Assembly: GCF_900177775.1 (NCBI RefSeq)
Contig: NZ_FXWH01000001.1
Span: forward strand, 1,116,001-1,180,000
Source of the DNA: Pseudidiomarina planktonica
Lineage (GTDB): Bacteria > Pseudomonadota > Gammaproteobacteria > Enterobacterales > Alteromonadaceae
Direction of reading: 5' to 3'
Length of the DNA stretch: 64,000 bases
Below, piece after piece: positions 21,706 to 30,510 of this stretch. The position numbers and the translations under genes were made by a program. How positions within the stretch are numbered: position 1 is the first letter of the stretch; every line of letters begins with the position of its first letter. The notes beneath the pieces are model-generated. The model made no database searches and was not told the origin of the DNA. It saw only the letters and a list, made by a program, of their open reading frames with translations.

Positions 21706-22582
21706 CGTACAACGATTAACATCACAGCGTGTCATCATGCTGGTGCTTTGCACTGGCCTGGTGGCCTGTGGTGCACGCACCGAGCCTGCGCCAGTCGCCT
21801 CCGTTTACACCGGTAAAACCATTTATGATTATGAACGCGCCAGTTTAGCGGCAACCAGCTATCAGGTTGAACCTGGTGAAACACTCTATTCAATTGCGTT
21901 TCGCGCCAACAAAGATGTACGCGAACTGGCCAAACTGAATAATATTAATGCACCCTATACGATTTACCCTGGCCAAACCCTGCGTTTACAGGGCTCTGCG
22001 AGCAGTGGCCAAACTGCTAAAAGCACACCATCACCGAAACCCGCTCAGCCTGTATCGAAAAGTCCACGTAAAGCCGCCGAGGCATCCGTTGCGTCGCAAC
22101 AAAAGAAAGAGTATGTTAAAAATAATAGTAAAGAGTTAGTTTCCAGGAAGAAAACTGCACCAAAGGTGGTAGTGCCATCAACTGGAACCGAACCAACTTT
22201 AACGAATGAAGATATAAACTGGCAGTGGCCAAGTAAGTCGCAGATTATTAGTGACTTTTCACTGCAGCAAGCAGGGAATAAAGGATTAGATTTTGGCGGC
22301 GACAGGGGCGACCCGGTAGTGGCTGCCGCGGCAGGAAAAGTAGTTTATGTTGGCAACGCGTTGCGCGGTTTTGGTCGTTTAATCATATTGAAACATAATG
22401 ATGATTTTATAACCGCATACGCGCACAACGATGAGCTCTTAGTGAAAGAACAAGAGTTCGTTACGGCAGGTCAGGAAATAGCTCGAATGGGCAGTTCCGA
22501 CGCCGACCGCGTTAAGTTGCATTTTGAAGTGAGGTTTCGAGGAAAGTCGGTTAATCCTAGGAATTATTTACCGAAGCAGTGA
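21689..22582 (+). CDS. nlpD: Murein hydrolase activator NlpD (lipoprotein)
   Basis: Outer-membrane lipoprotein that activates the amidase AmiC during cell separation. The 297-residue product has a lipobox LVAC about 27 residues in, a LysM domain (YQVEPGETLYSIAFRANKDV through IYPGQTLRLQ), a Ser/Lys/Pro-rich linker and a C-terminal LytM domain. In that domain most zinc ligands are missing, as expected for a regulatory LytM factor. The start is uncertain: ATG 21689 gives a positively charged signal-peptide n-region and overlaps yqaA by 17 bases; ATG 21737 would leave a very short signal peptide. rpoS follows; in E. coli its main promoter lies inside nlpD. Confidence 0.92.
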   Translation: MFGCVNVQRLTSQRVIMLVLCTGLVACGARTEPAPVASVYTGKTIYDYERASLAATSYQVEPGETLYSIAFRANKDVRELAKLNNINAPYTIYPGQTLRLQGSASSGQTAKSTPSPKPAQPVSKSPRKAAEASVASQQKKEYVKNNSKELVSRKKTAPKVVVPSTGTEPTLTNEDINWQWPSKSQIISDFSLQQAGNKGLDFGGDRGDPVVAAAAGKVVYVGNALRGFGRLIILKHNDDFITAYAHNDELLVKEQEFVTAGQEIARMGSSDADRVKLHFEVRFRGKSVNPRNYLPKQ

Positions 22583-22675
22583 GTCTTACAACAAAAGGCT
22601 TCAAGCTTCGGCAATGAAACTTTTGGTATGACGGCTGTTCTAAGCTGACAATAGTCAGGTAGTAGGAGGTAAACG

Positions 22676-23653
22676 ATGAACCAGGGTAAGGAAGACGTTC
22701 GCGACGATATTGACGAAAAAGACGCACTGGAAAAAATCGGTGACGATTCGGCTGAGGAAACTACTGATGACGGCGAGCTGGAAGAAGCCATAGCTTCGCG
22801 GCAGTCGTATCAGAAAAAAATGGATGCAACTCAGTTGTACCTTAGTGAGATTGGTTTCTCGCCATTACTTACTGCTGAAGAAGAAGTTTACTTCTCCCGC
22901 CGCTCTCTGAAAGGTGATGAGAGCGCTCGCAAACGAATGATTGAAAGCAACTTGCGACTGGTTGTAAAAATCGCAAGACGCTACACCAACCGAGGCTTAG
23001 CTCTACTGGATTTAGTAGAAGAGGGTAATTTAGGCCTGATTCGTGCTGTTGAGAAATTCGATCCCGAGCGCGGGTTCCGTTTTTCAACTTACGCTACCTG
23101 GTGGATCCGGCAGACCATTGAACGGGCTATCATGAATCAAACCCGTACTATTCGGTTGCCTATTCACGTGGTGAAAGAGCTAAATACGTATTTGCGGGCA
23201 GCACGCGAACTCGCACATAAGTTAGATCATGAGCCTACTGCGGAAGATATTGCGGAGAGTTTAGATAAGCCGGTAAAAGATGTTACCCGCATGCTGCGCC
23301 TGAACGAGCGTATTTCTTCGGTCGACACTCCTATTGGCGGCGACAATGACAAAGCACTGCTAGATGTTATTGCTGACGAGAACGACAATGGCCCGGAAGG
23401 GGTGATGCAGGACGACGACATGCGTTCGAACATTGTTGACTGGTTATCAAGCTTAAACGAGAAACAACGGGAAGTATTAGCCCGCCGCTTTGGCTTGCTT
23501 GGCTATGAGCCAGCTACGCTGGAAGATGTAGGGCGTGAAATAGGTCTGACCCGTGAACGCGTACGGCAGATACAGGTTGAAGCGTTGCGCAAGTTGCGAG
23601 ACAACCTGAAACATCAGGGGCTGACGCTGGATTCACTGTTCACACCCAGCTAA
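22676..23653 (+). CDS. rpoS: RNA polymerase sigma factor RpoS (sigma-38)
   Basis: Master regulator of the general stress and stationary-phase response. The 325-residue product has an acidic N-terminus, region 1.2 (TQLYLSEIG), region 2 ([30 protein letters not shown] through [21 protein letters not shown]), region 3 and region 4 ([10 protein letters not shown] and [20 protein letters not shown]). AGGAGG (22664-22669) lies 6 bases before the ATG. The 93-base gap after nlpD holds a small hairpin (CTGAC 22645-22649, GTCAG 22654-22658) just ahead of the ribosome binding site. A strong terminator follows. Confidence 0.98.
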   Translation: MNQGKEDVRDDIDEKDALEKIGDDSAEETTDDGELEEAIASRQSYQKKMDATQLYLSEIGFSPLLTAEEEVYFSRRSLKGDESARKRMIESNLRLVVKIARRYTNRGLALLDLVEEGNLGLIRAVEKFDPERGFRFSTYATWWIRQTIERAIMNQTRTIRLPIHVVKELNTYLRAARELAHKLDHEPTAEDIAESLDKPVKDVTRMLRLNERISSVDTPIGGDNDKALLDVIADENDNGPEGVMQDDDMRSNIVDWLSSLNEKQREVLARRFGLLGYEPATLEDVGREIGLTRERVRQIQVEALRKLRDNLKHQGLTLDSLFTPS

Positions 23654-23672
23654 TAAGTTTCTTGAATAAACC

Positions 23673-23702
23673 AAAAAAGGTGCCTGCTGGCACCTTTTTT
23701 TT
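23673..23702. terminator. Bidirectional Rho-independent terminator, rpoS/mutS
   Basis: AAAAAAGGTGCC and GGCACCTTTTTT form a perfect stem with a 4-base loop (TGCT) and extra Ts. The A-run on one side and T-run on the other let it end both rpoS (+) and the convergent mutS (-), which stops 8 bases away. Confidence 0.93.
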
Positions 23703-23709
23703 ATGGCTT

Positions 23710-26298
23710 TTATTCCTTTAATTCCTGTTGCCAGGCGTAAATTAAATCCAGCGCTTCGCGTGGGCTTAATTGATCGGGCTGCACCTTGGCCAGCGCATCA
23801 ATAACCGGATGCGGTTTAGTTTGCTGAGATTCAACCTGAGTTGGTAACGACAGTTGCTGCTGCGCCTGTGGAGTGGCCGCCGGCAGCTGCTCTAAGCGCA
23901 ATAATTGCTGTTTGGCTACTTGCATAACCCGTTGTGGCATACCAGCCAACTGCGCTACGTGTAAACCAAAGCTCTTATTGGCAGCGCCTTCTTGAATACT
24001 ATGTAAGAAGGTTATGGTATCGCCGTGTTCGGCGGCTTCCACGTGAACATTGGCACAGCCGGGTAATTGCTCGGCTAGCTCAGTGAGTTCGAAATAGTGA
24101 GTCGCGAACAAAGTTAATGCTTGATTTTGTTTCGCCAGTTCTTCTGCGCAGGCCCAGGCCAGAGCCAGACCATCGTAGGTTGAGGTGCCGCGGCCAATTT
24201 CATCCATAAGCACCAGACTATGTGCGGTGGCGTTGTGCATAATAGCCGCCGCTTCAGTCATTTCCACCATAAAGGTAGAGCGCCCTGAGGCCAAATCGTC
24301 AGCAGCGCCAATACGGGTAAAAATACGGTCAACAGGACCTATTGTGGCGCTGCTGGCAGGCAGGTAACTGCCAATATGTGCCAGTATGACTAACAGCGCA
24401 GTTTGGCGCATATAGGTAGATTTACCGCCCATGTTGGGGCCGGTGATTAGCAACAGATGACGCTTTGCATTCAAACTTACAGAATTTGGAATAAAGGGGT
24501 CATCCTGCAACTGTTCCAGCACCGGATGTCGCGCATCGCGCAGGTTGATACCGCGAGTAGACATAAGCTCGGGCTGAATATAGTTATGCTGCTCGGCGGT
24601 GTCGGCAAAGCCAGCTAACACATCCAGTTGCGCTAAGGCTGATGCCATGGTCAGAAGTTCAGCGACATGCGGCTGCAACAAGCTTAATAGTTCTTCGTAC
24701 AGCCATTTTTCGCGTGCCAGTGCCTTACTTTGACTGCTTAACACCTTTTCTTCGTGTTCTTTTAGCTCTGGAATAATGTAGCGTTCGGCATTTTTCAGCG
24801 TTTGCCGACGTTGATAGTCGTCGGGAATTGAAGCGGAGGCACTGCGGCTGGCCTCCAGGTAATAACCATGCACGCGGTTATAACCGATTTTTAATGAACT
24901 AATGCCGGTGCGCTCGCGTTCCTGTTGCTCCAGTTTCGCTAAATAACTGGTCGCGCCGTTGGCCAGATCCCGCCATTCATCCAGCTCGGCGTCGTATCCT
25001 GTTGCCAGTACTCCACCGTCCCGAATCAACACCGGCGGCTGCTCAATCAAGGCACGTTCCAGGGTTTCTGTTAGCTCTGTAAACGGCGGGCATTGCGCAC
25101 TAAATTCTTGTAGTGGTGCTGGCGTTAGTAGTGCCCGAATATCAGGCAGTAAGGCCAAACTGTCGCGCAAACGAGCAAGATCTCTTGGTCGGGCGCTACG
25201 CAATGCAATGCGCGAACTAATGCGCTCTATGTCGCCCAATTGCTTTAACTGGGTACGTAAGGAATCGCGCATGTTGGTGTCGCTAAAGGCGGCAACTGCC
25301 GCGTAACGACGTTTAAGCTGACTCTGATCGCGTAAAGGTTGTTGTAACCAGCGCTTAAACATACGGCTACCCATAGCCGATACGGTGTTATCCAGTACGT
25401 CCGCAACGGCTGTAGCCGCGCCGCTTAAGCTTTGCGTTAGTTCCAGATTCCGCCGTGTGGCTGAATCCAGAATCAAGGCACTGTCGGGCAACTCATGCAC
25501 AATAGTTCGCAAATGCGGCAGGGCGGTGCGCTGGGTTTCTTTTATATAAGTTAATAAAGCGCCGGCGGCACCAATGGCTAATTCGAGTTCGCCAATACCA
25601 AAGCCGTCTAAATGCTGAGTCTGGAACTGTTGTTGTAGTTGCTGCCGCGCGGTGTCGGCGTCGAATTCCCAGTCGGGGCGCCGGCGCAGGCTGCGGCAGT
25701 AGTCTTGCCAGAGTTCGGTGGTGTTGGTTTCCGGATACAGTAGCTCAGCCGGCTGCAAACGCGCCAACTCGGCTTGCAAACTCTCATCATTGGCTTGTTC
25801 TGACACAGTAAAGCGACCGCTGCTGATATCTAGCGCGGCAACTCCGTAACTGAGTTTGCCACGGTGTAATTGGGGTTTTATTGCTACCAGTAAGTTATCT
25901 TTGCGATCGGGTAACAAGGCTTCATCGGTTACGGTGCCAGGTGTTACAATACGTACCACTTGACGCTCAACCGGACCTTTACTGGTTGCCGGGTCGCCAA
26001 TTTGTTCGCAAATGGCCACCGACTGGCCTTGTTGAACTAGCCGGGCCAGATAGTTTTCCACTGCATGGTAGGGCACGCCAGCCATTGGAATAGGTTCACC
26101 GGCACTGCTGCCGCGCTTGGTTAAGGAAATATCCAGTAAGTCGGCGGCACGTTTTGCATCATCAAAGAATAATTCGTAAAAGTCACCCATGCGATAGAAC
26201 AATAAAATATCGGGGTGTTCCGCCTTAATGCGTAAGTATTGCTGCATCATGGGCGTATGATTAGACTGTGTTGGAGCTGAGCGTAACGATTCAGACAT
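23710..26298 (-). CDS. mutS: DNA mismatch repair protein MutS
   Basis: Mismatch-recognising ATPase of the MutSLH system. The 862-residue product (E. coli 853) has the N-terminal mismatch-binding domain with [11 protein letters not shown] (the Phe-x-Glu that contacts the mispair). It also has the connector, core and clamp domains. The C-terminal ATPase has Walker [10 protein letters not shown], the [15 protein letters not shown] Walker B and signature region, and [13 protein letters not shown]-terminal tail carries the dimerisation segment. It is convergent with rpoS, a common neighbourhood, and divergent from pncC with only 49 bases between starts. Confidence 0.98.
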   Translation of the reverse strand: MSESLRSAPTQSNHTPMMQQYLRIKAEHPDILLFYRMGDFYELFFDDAKRAADLLDISLTKRGSSAGEPIPMAGVPYHAVENYLARLVQQGQSVAICEQIGDPATSKGPVERQVVRIVTPGTVTDEALLPDRKDNLLVAIKPQLHRGKLSYGVAALDISSGRFTVSEQANDESLQAELARLQPAELLYPETNTTELWQDYCRSLRRRPDWEFDADTARQQLQQQFQTQHLDGFGIGELELAIGAAGALLTYIKETQRTALPHLRTIVHELPDSALILDSATRRNLELTQSLSGAATAVADVLDNTVSAMGSRMFKRWLQQPLRDQSQLKRRYAAVAAFSDTNMRDSLRTQLKQLGDIERISSRIALRSARPRDLARLRDSLALLPDIRALLTPAPLQEFSAQCPPFTELTETLERALIEQPPVLIRDGGVLATGYDAELDEWRDLANGATSYLAKLEQQERERTGISSLKIGYNRVHGYYLEASRSASASIPDDYQRRQTLKNAERYIIPELKEHEEKVLSSQSKALAREKWLYEELLSLLQPHVAELLTMASALAQLDVLAGFADTAEQHNYIQPELMSTRGINLRDARHPVLEQLQDDPFIPNSVSLNAKRHLLLITGPNMGGKSTYMRQTALLVILAHIGSYLPASSATIGPVDRIFTRIGAADDLASGRSTFMVEMTEAAAIMHNATAHSLVLMDEIGRGTSTYDGLALAWACAEELAKQNQALTLFATHYFELTELAEQLPGCANVHVEAAEHGDTITFLHSIQEGAANKSFGLHVAQLAGMPQRVMQVAKQQLLRLEQLPAATPQAQQQLSLPTQVESQQTKPHPVIDALAKVQPDQLSPREALDLIYAWQQELKE

Positions 26299-26347
26299 GC
26301 GTATTGGTATCCATTTTCCTGCGCGCCTTGTTCTAGGAGTTCAAACA

Positions 26348-26848
26348 ATGGTTGATTCTATCGTACTACAAGCCGCAGCTGAACTGGGGCAGTGGCTTTC
26401 TAAACGGAAATTGCATATAGCCACCGCAGAGTCCTGTACCGGCGGAGGTATAGGATACGCCATCAGCGCTATAGCGGGAAGTTCTGACTGGTTCCACGGT
26501 GGCATCATTTCGTACAGTAATGCAGTGAAGCAACAACAGCTCGGCGTCTCCTCAACTATTCTTGACGACCAGGGCGCAGTATCTGCGGCTACGGCGGAAG
26601 CAATGGCCACTGGCGTTCGGCAATCATTAAATGCTCACGTTGGCATTGCGGTAACGGGCATTGCCGGCCCGGGCGGAGCCACGCCAGGTAAACCTGTCGG
26701 GTTGGTCTGGTTTGGCCTGGCGACCACCACCGGGGTAACGTCCTGGTCACGTCATTTTGAAGGCAATCGGCATCAGGTACGAACCGCAACTATACTGGAA
26801 GCGCTTCGTTGCCAGCGTCATTTAGATGAGAATGGAAACACTAAATAA
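26348..26848 (+). CDS. pncC: Nicotinamide-nucleotide amidase PncC (CinA C-terminal type)
   Basis: Deamidates nicotinamide mononucleotide in pyridine nucleotide recycling. The 166-residue product is a stand-alone CinA C-terminal domain, with the catalytic Ser in AESCTGG (about residues 28-34), GIISYSNAVKQ, and the VTGIAGPGGATPGKPVG block. The ATG at 26348 is chosen over an in-frame start at 26297 because GGAG (26335-26338) precedes it. It lies between mutS and recA, as in many gammaproteobacteria. Confidence 0.95.
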   Translation: MVDSIVLQAAAELGQWLSKRKLHIATAESCTGGGIGYAISAIAGSSDWFHGGIISYSNAVKQQQLGVSSTILDDQGAVSAATAEAMATGVRQSLNAHVGIAVTGIAGPGGATPGKPVGLVWFGLATTTGVTSWSRHFEGNRHQVRTATILEALRCQRHLDENGNTK

Positions 26849-26900
26849 ACATATTTAACAGTTAGTTAGCCGTAATTTCCAAAAAAATTCGGAGTTTTTA

Positions 26901-26928
26901 TTGATACTGTACAAATACACAGTATACT
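26901..26928 (+). promoter_or_regulatory. recA promoter with overlapping LexA (SOS) box
   Basis: TTGATA (26901-26906) and TATACT (26923-26928) are 16 bases apart. Between and across them runs TACTGT-N8-ACAGTA (26905-26924), a perfect dyad holding the CTGT-N8-ACAG core of the gammaproteobacterial LexA box. Bound LexA would cover both promoter elements, so recA should be SOS-induced. The recA start is about 54 bases downstream. Confidence 0.9.
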
Positions 26929-26981
26929 AACTGGAAATCGAATTAAGTGTGGCCACCACAGTTTATATATTGGAGCACAAC

Positions 26982-28070
26982 ATGAGTACTGATAGAGAAA
27001 AAGCATTAGACGCGGCCTTAGGTCAAATTGAACGTCAGTTCGGTAAAGGTTCAATTATGCGTCTGGGCGATAACCATGCCATGGATGTGGAGTCGGTTTC
27101 AACTGGTTCATTAAGCCTCGATATTGCGCTTGGCATTGGTGGCTTACCTTACGGACGGGTCGTTGAAATTTATGGTCCTGAATCCAGCGGTAAAACAACT
27201 TTAACGTTACAGGTTATTGCCGAAGCTCAGCGTGCAGGTAAAACTTGTGCGTTCGTTGATGCTGAGCATGCTTTGGATCCGGTTTACGCTGCCAAACTGG
27301 GCGTGAATGTTGACGAATTACTGGTTTCTCAACCAGATAACGGCGAACAAGCGTTGGAAATTTGTGACATGTTGGTTCGCTCGGCGGCTATTGATGTTGT
27401 TATCGTGGATTCGGTTGCAGCGCTAACACCTCGTGCTGAAATTGAAGGTGACATGGGCGATAGCCACATGGGTCTGCAGGCACGATTAATGTCACAGGCG
27501 CTTCGAAAACTAGCGGCAAACATTAAGAAATCAAACAGCCTGTGCATTTTCATCAACCAAATACGTATGAAAATTGGTGTTATGTTCGGCAACCCTGAAA
27601 CTACTACCGGTGGTAATGCACTGAAGTTCTATGCTTCGGTTCGGCTTGATATTCGCCGTATTGGTGCGGTGAAAGAGGGCGATGAAATTGTCGGTAACGA
27701 AACTCGGGTTAAAGTGGTTAAAAACAAAGTTGCACCACCTTTCCGTGAAGCTGAATTCCAAATTATGTATGGCTCAGGCATTTCTAAAAACGGTGAGCTA
27801 ATCGATTTAGGCGTGAAGCATAAGCTGGTTGATAAAGCGGGCGCTTGGTATAGCTATAAAGGCGACAAGATTGGTCAGGGTAAAGCCAACTCCATGAAGT
27901 ATTTGGTTGAGCATCCTGAAATTGCTGATGAAATTGAAAAGAACCTGCGCAGCATGTTACTGGCGAAACCGGTAAAAGGTGGTGACAAAGAAGAAGCATC
28001 AGCGAAGCCTGCGAAAGGAAAAGCAGGTAAAGCATCACCTGGTGAAGAGTTAAACGAAGACCTAATTTAA
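26982..28070 (+). CDS. recA: Recombinase RecA
   Basis: Forms ATP-dependent filaments on single-stranded DNA, drives homologous recombination and triggers LexA self-cleavage. The 362-residue product has Walker [10 protein letters not shown], the MAW-related [17 protein letters not shown] region, L1 and L2 loops including [22 protein letters not shown], and a Lys/acidic C-terminal tail. The ATG at 26982 follows TGGAGC; an upstream in-frame start at 26949 would add residues unlike the family. No recX gene follows, unlike in many relatives. Confidence 0.99.
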   Translation: MSTDREKALDAALGQIERQFGKGSIMRLGDNHAMDVESVSTGSLSLDIALGIGGLPYGRVVEIYGPESSGKTTLTLQVIAEAQRAGKTCAFVDAEHALDPVYAAKLGVNVDELLVSQPDNGEQALEICDMLVRSAAIDVVIVDSVAALTPRAEIEGDMGDSHMGLQARLMSQALRKLAANIKKSNSLCIFINQIRMKIGVMFGNPETTTGGNALKFYASVRLDIRRIGAVKEGDEIVGNETRVKVVKNKVAPPFREAEFQIMYGSGISKNGELIDLGVKHKLVDKAGAWYSYKGDKIGQGKANSMKYLVEHPEIADEIEKNLRSMLLAKPVKGGDKEEASAKPAKGKAGKASPGEELNEDLI

Positions 28071-28110
28071 TAAAGCGGCTTATGCCGCTTGAGTTAAGCT
28101 CTCAATTAAG

Positions 28111-28152
28111 TGACCGTGATTCATTACTGTAAATGAACCATGGTCATTTTTT
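28111..28152 (+). terminator. Terminator of recA
   Basis: TGACC (28111-28115) pairs with GGTCA (28142-28146), and an inner TTCATT/AATGAA stem stacks within it, followed by TTTTTT. A smaller hairpin, AAGCGGC/GCCGCTT (28073-28090), directly follows the recA stop and may help. The T-run touches the stop codon of the convergent EAL-HDOD gene. Confidence 0.75.
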
Positions 28153-29374
28153 ATTCTTCTTCGTCAAACTCGCTATAGGCGTTAGCCCAGCTGGTGGCGT
28201 CTAAATATAAGTCTGGTAAATCAGCCTCGCTTATTTTCAACTTCTTCGCAATTTGTGAGGTACGAGCCCAGTTTGCATTCTCGTAACTTACGGCCAAAGC
28301 TAGTAAATAAGCCAATACGCCACGCTTATCTATCAGGGCATCATAAATGTCCTGGCTCAATGGAATACGGTCCAAAATATTCTTGAGCTCGTCGTCCATA
28401 ATGGCGTCAATAAGTGACATCAAGCCGGTTAAAAAAGCTTTAGGTGCGTCATCTTTGCGTCCGTATAAAACCGCCAGATGTTCACAGAATCGAGCCCGGG
28501 TAATAGACAGTCGCATCAGCTCACTAGGTTTGTTGTCGCTTAACTGGGCGGCGGCAATAACGGCCACTAGCTTTTGTAATTCCTGCTGCCCCAGAAACAC
28601 AATCGCTTGTTTCAGGTTTTCAATTTTACGTGAGCGATGAAAGGCTGATGAATTAACAAACCGCAGTAACTTATATGAAAGGCCAACGTCGCGTTCAATA
28701 GAGGCGCAAACTTTGTTTACATCCATGTCGAGTTTGCTGGTTTCAAATAATAAATCCGCGAAGGCAATCTGAGAAGGGTTCAACGCTCGCTTTTGAATAA
28801 CTTCCGGTTTCGAAAAGAAGTAACCCTGAAAGTAGTCAAAGCCTAAGGTTGAACCTAGTTGGAACTCTTCATAGGTTTCCACTTTTTCAGCAAGATATTT
28901 AAACGAATAATCTTTTAGTTTACGGCGAAGCTCGTTAATTTCTGACAGCCCACTTATTTGAATATCAATTTTGATAATATCTACGTGTGGGAACACTTGA
29001 TTCCATGCTTCATCATAAATGAAATCATCCAAAGCTATGGTATAACCTTTGGATTTCAATGTGGTTAATGCATGAACCAGGTTTTTATTCGGAGTAACAG
29101 TTTCCAGAACTTCAACAACCACTGTTTCGTTTGGCAGTAAGGTGGGTAACTGATTAATAATGGCTTCTTCGGCAAAATTAATGAAAGCAAGTTTACCGCC
29201 GGTCAAATCGTCAATACCACTGCTAAACTGACTGCTTTCAACCAGCTTGGAGGTGGCTTCATCGGCGCTGATATTGGGGAACGCATTGTTCATGCCGTCA
29301 CGGAACAATAATTCGTAGGCAAACAGGCTCTTATCCCGATTTAAAATGGGTTGTCTGGCAACGTAAAAGAACAT
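28151..29374 (-). CDS. EAL-HDOD signalling protein (YuxH/CdgJ-like)
   Basis: A 407-residue cytoplasmic protein with an N-terminal EAL domain (about 1-205) and a C-terminal HDOD domain (about 210-390). The EAL part keeps ELLFR, the Asn in FINF, the VEVLE glutamates, IKIDI, AEKVE and QGYFFSKP. Its loop after DDF reads IYDEAW in place of the usual GTGYSS-type loop, so phosphodiesterase activity against cyclic di-GMP is doubtful. The HDOD part has VGLSYKLLRFVNSSAF, typical of the fold. Proteins of this architecture affect motility and biofilm in Vibrio; the role here is unknown. It is convergent with recA and divergent from rssA. Confidence 0.88.
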   Translation of the reverse strand: MFFYVARQPILNRDKSLFAYELLFRDGMNNAFPNISADEATSKLVESSQFSSGIDDLTGGKLAFINFAEEAIINQLPTLLPNETVVVEVLETVTPNKNLVHALTTLKSKGYTIALDDFIYDEAWNQVFPHVDIIKIDIQISGLSEINELRRKLKDYSFKYLAEKVETYEEFQLGSTLGFDYFQGYFFSKPEVIQKRALNPSQIAFADLLFETSKLDMDVNKVCASIERDVGLSYKLLRFVNSSAFHRSRKIENLKQAIVFLGQQELQKLVAVIAAAQLSDNKPSELMRLSITRARFCEHLAVLYGRKDDAPKAFLTGLMSLIDAIMDDELKNILDRIPLSQDIYDALIDKRGVLAYLLALAVSYENANWARTSQIAKKLKISEADLPDLYLDATSWANAYSEFDEEE

Positions 29375-29393
29375 AATTGTGAATTACCCTGGC

Positions 29394-29423
29394 TTGGTTC
29401 GCTTCACCAATTGAGCGTATGAT
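29394..29423 (+). promoter_or_regulatory. Candidate promoter of the rssA gene
   Basis: TTGGTT (29394-29399) and TATGAT (29418-29423) lie 18 bases apart in the 89-base divergent gap. The -10 matches consensus at 5 of 6 positions; the -35 is weaker. AAGGAAAGGAA follows as ribosome binding site before the ATG at 29464. Confidence 0.4.
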
Positions 29424-29463
29424 AGTAAGCATATTACCATTAACATTGTAAGGAAAGGAACGT

Positions 29464-30444
29464 ATGCGAGATGTTCATATTGCGTTAGCTCTGGGATCGG
29501 GCGCAGCACGAGGCTGGGCGCATATTGGCGTAATTAAAGCCTTAAATGAAATGGGCATTAAAGTCTCGATTATCGGTGGTACTTCAATTGGGTCATTAGT
29601 AGGTGCAGGCTATGCATCTGGCCGTTTGGGCGAAATTGAAGAATGGGTTCGCGGCATGAATCGCTGGCAGGTTTTTAACTTGCTGGATTTCGGCTTAAGT
29701 CATGGCGGCCTGGTGGTCGGTGAAAAAGTATTTAATCATGCCCGCGAACAGTTCGGTGCCATTAATATAGAAGACCTACCTATTATTTATGGCGCGGTAG
29801 CAACAGACCTGTACTCAGGACGTGAAATTTGGTTACGCAATGGCGACGTATACGATGCAGCAAGAGCTTCCTGTGCAATGCCAGGGCTACTTGCGCCTGC
29901 GCGCTACGACGAGCGTTGGTTAGTCGACGGCGGGTTGGTAAATCCGGTGCCTATTTCATTAACTCGTGCTTTAGGCGCAGACTTTGTTATTGCTGTGCAT
30001 TTGAATTCACAGCTAAACACCAGAACCGCCGGGAAGTCGCCTCGAAATATGTCACCGCCATCTGAGGAAGACAAGGCTGCATTAGATGTGCAGGAAGAGC
30101 GGGTGAAAGGGGAAGATCCTGATCAGGGCTTTTTCAAGCACTTCTTAAGCCAAAGCCAGAACTACTTTGACGGCGTAAAACAGAAATTTAGTGGGCCTGA
30201 GGAGAAATCTCCGGGGGTTTTTGGGGTGATGGCTGGAGGTATTGATATTATGCAGGAGCGTATTACTAAAGCGCGAATGGCGGGTGATCCTGCCGATGTA
30301 TTGATTCAGCCTAAGCTAGGCCACATTGGTATTCTTGAATTTGAGCGCGGCGATGAAGCTATTGATATTGGTTATGAAACCACCATTCGCATGCGTGAAT
30401 TGATCGAATCTGAAATCGAGTTATTTGAAAGTCGGTTAAGTTAG
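29464..30444 (+). CDS. rssA: Patatin-like phospholipase family protein RssA
   Basis: Serine esterase of the patatin/NTE family, 326 aa. It shows the oxyanion-hole GSGAARGWAHIG near the N-terminus, the nucleophile Ser in GGTSIGS (GxSxG, about residues 38-44) and the catalytic Asp in VDGGLVNPVP (about 157). These make up the Ser-Asp dyad. A charged insertion (about 180-250) separates these from the C-terminal part. RssA lies beside the response regulator gene rssB in E. coli, but no rssB is present here. The physiological lipid substrate is unknown. Confidence 0.85.
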   Translation: MRDVHIALALGSGAARGWAHIGVIKALNEMGIKVSIIGGTSIGSLVGAGYASGRLGEIEEWVRGMNRWQVFNLLDFGLSHGGLVVGEKVFNHAREQFGAINIEDLPIIYGAVATDLYSGREIWLRNGDVYDAARASCAMPGLLAPARYDERWLVDGGLVNPVPISLTRALGADFVIAVHLNSQLNTRTAGKSPRNMSPPSEEDKAALDVQEERVKGEDPDQGFFKHFLSQSQNYFDGVKQKFSGPEEKSPGVFGVMAGGIDIMQERITKARMAGDPADVLIQPKLGHIGILEFERGDEAIDIGYETTIRMRELIESEIELFESRLS

Positions 30445-30457
30445 ATTTATGGATATG

Positions 30458-30491
30458 AAAAAGCCGCACTTGTTAAGTGCGGCTTTTTTTT
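30458..30491. terminator. Bidirectional terminator between rssA and putP
   Basis: AAGCCGCACTT and AAGTGCGGCTT form an 11-bp stem with a 3-base loop, with an A-run before it and a T-run of eight after it. It can serve rssA (+) and the convergent putP (-), which ends 20 bases further on. Confidence 0.93.
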
Positions 30492-30510
30492 GCTTACGGC
30501 TAGTTAAAGC

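Noticed and set aside
26949-26981. Upstream start for recA
   Set aside because: It would add residues absent in RecA proteins and move the ribosome binding site TGGAGC inside the gene.
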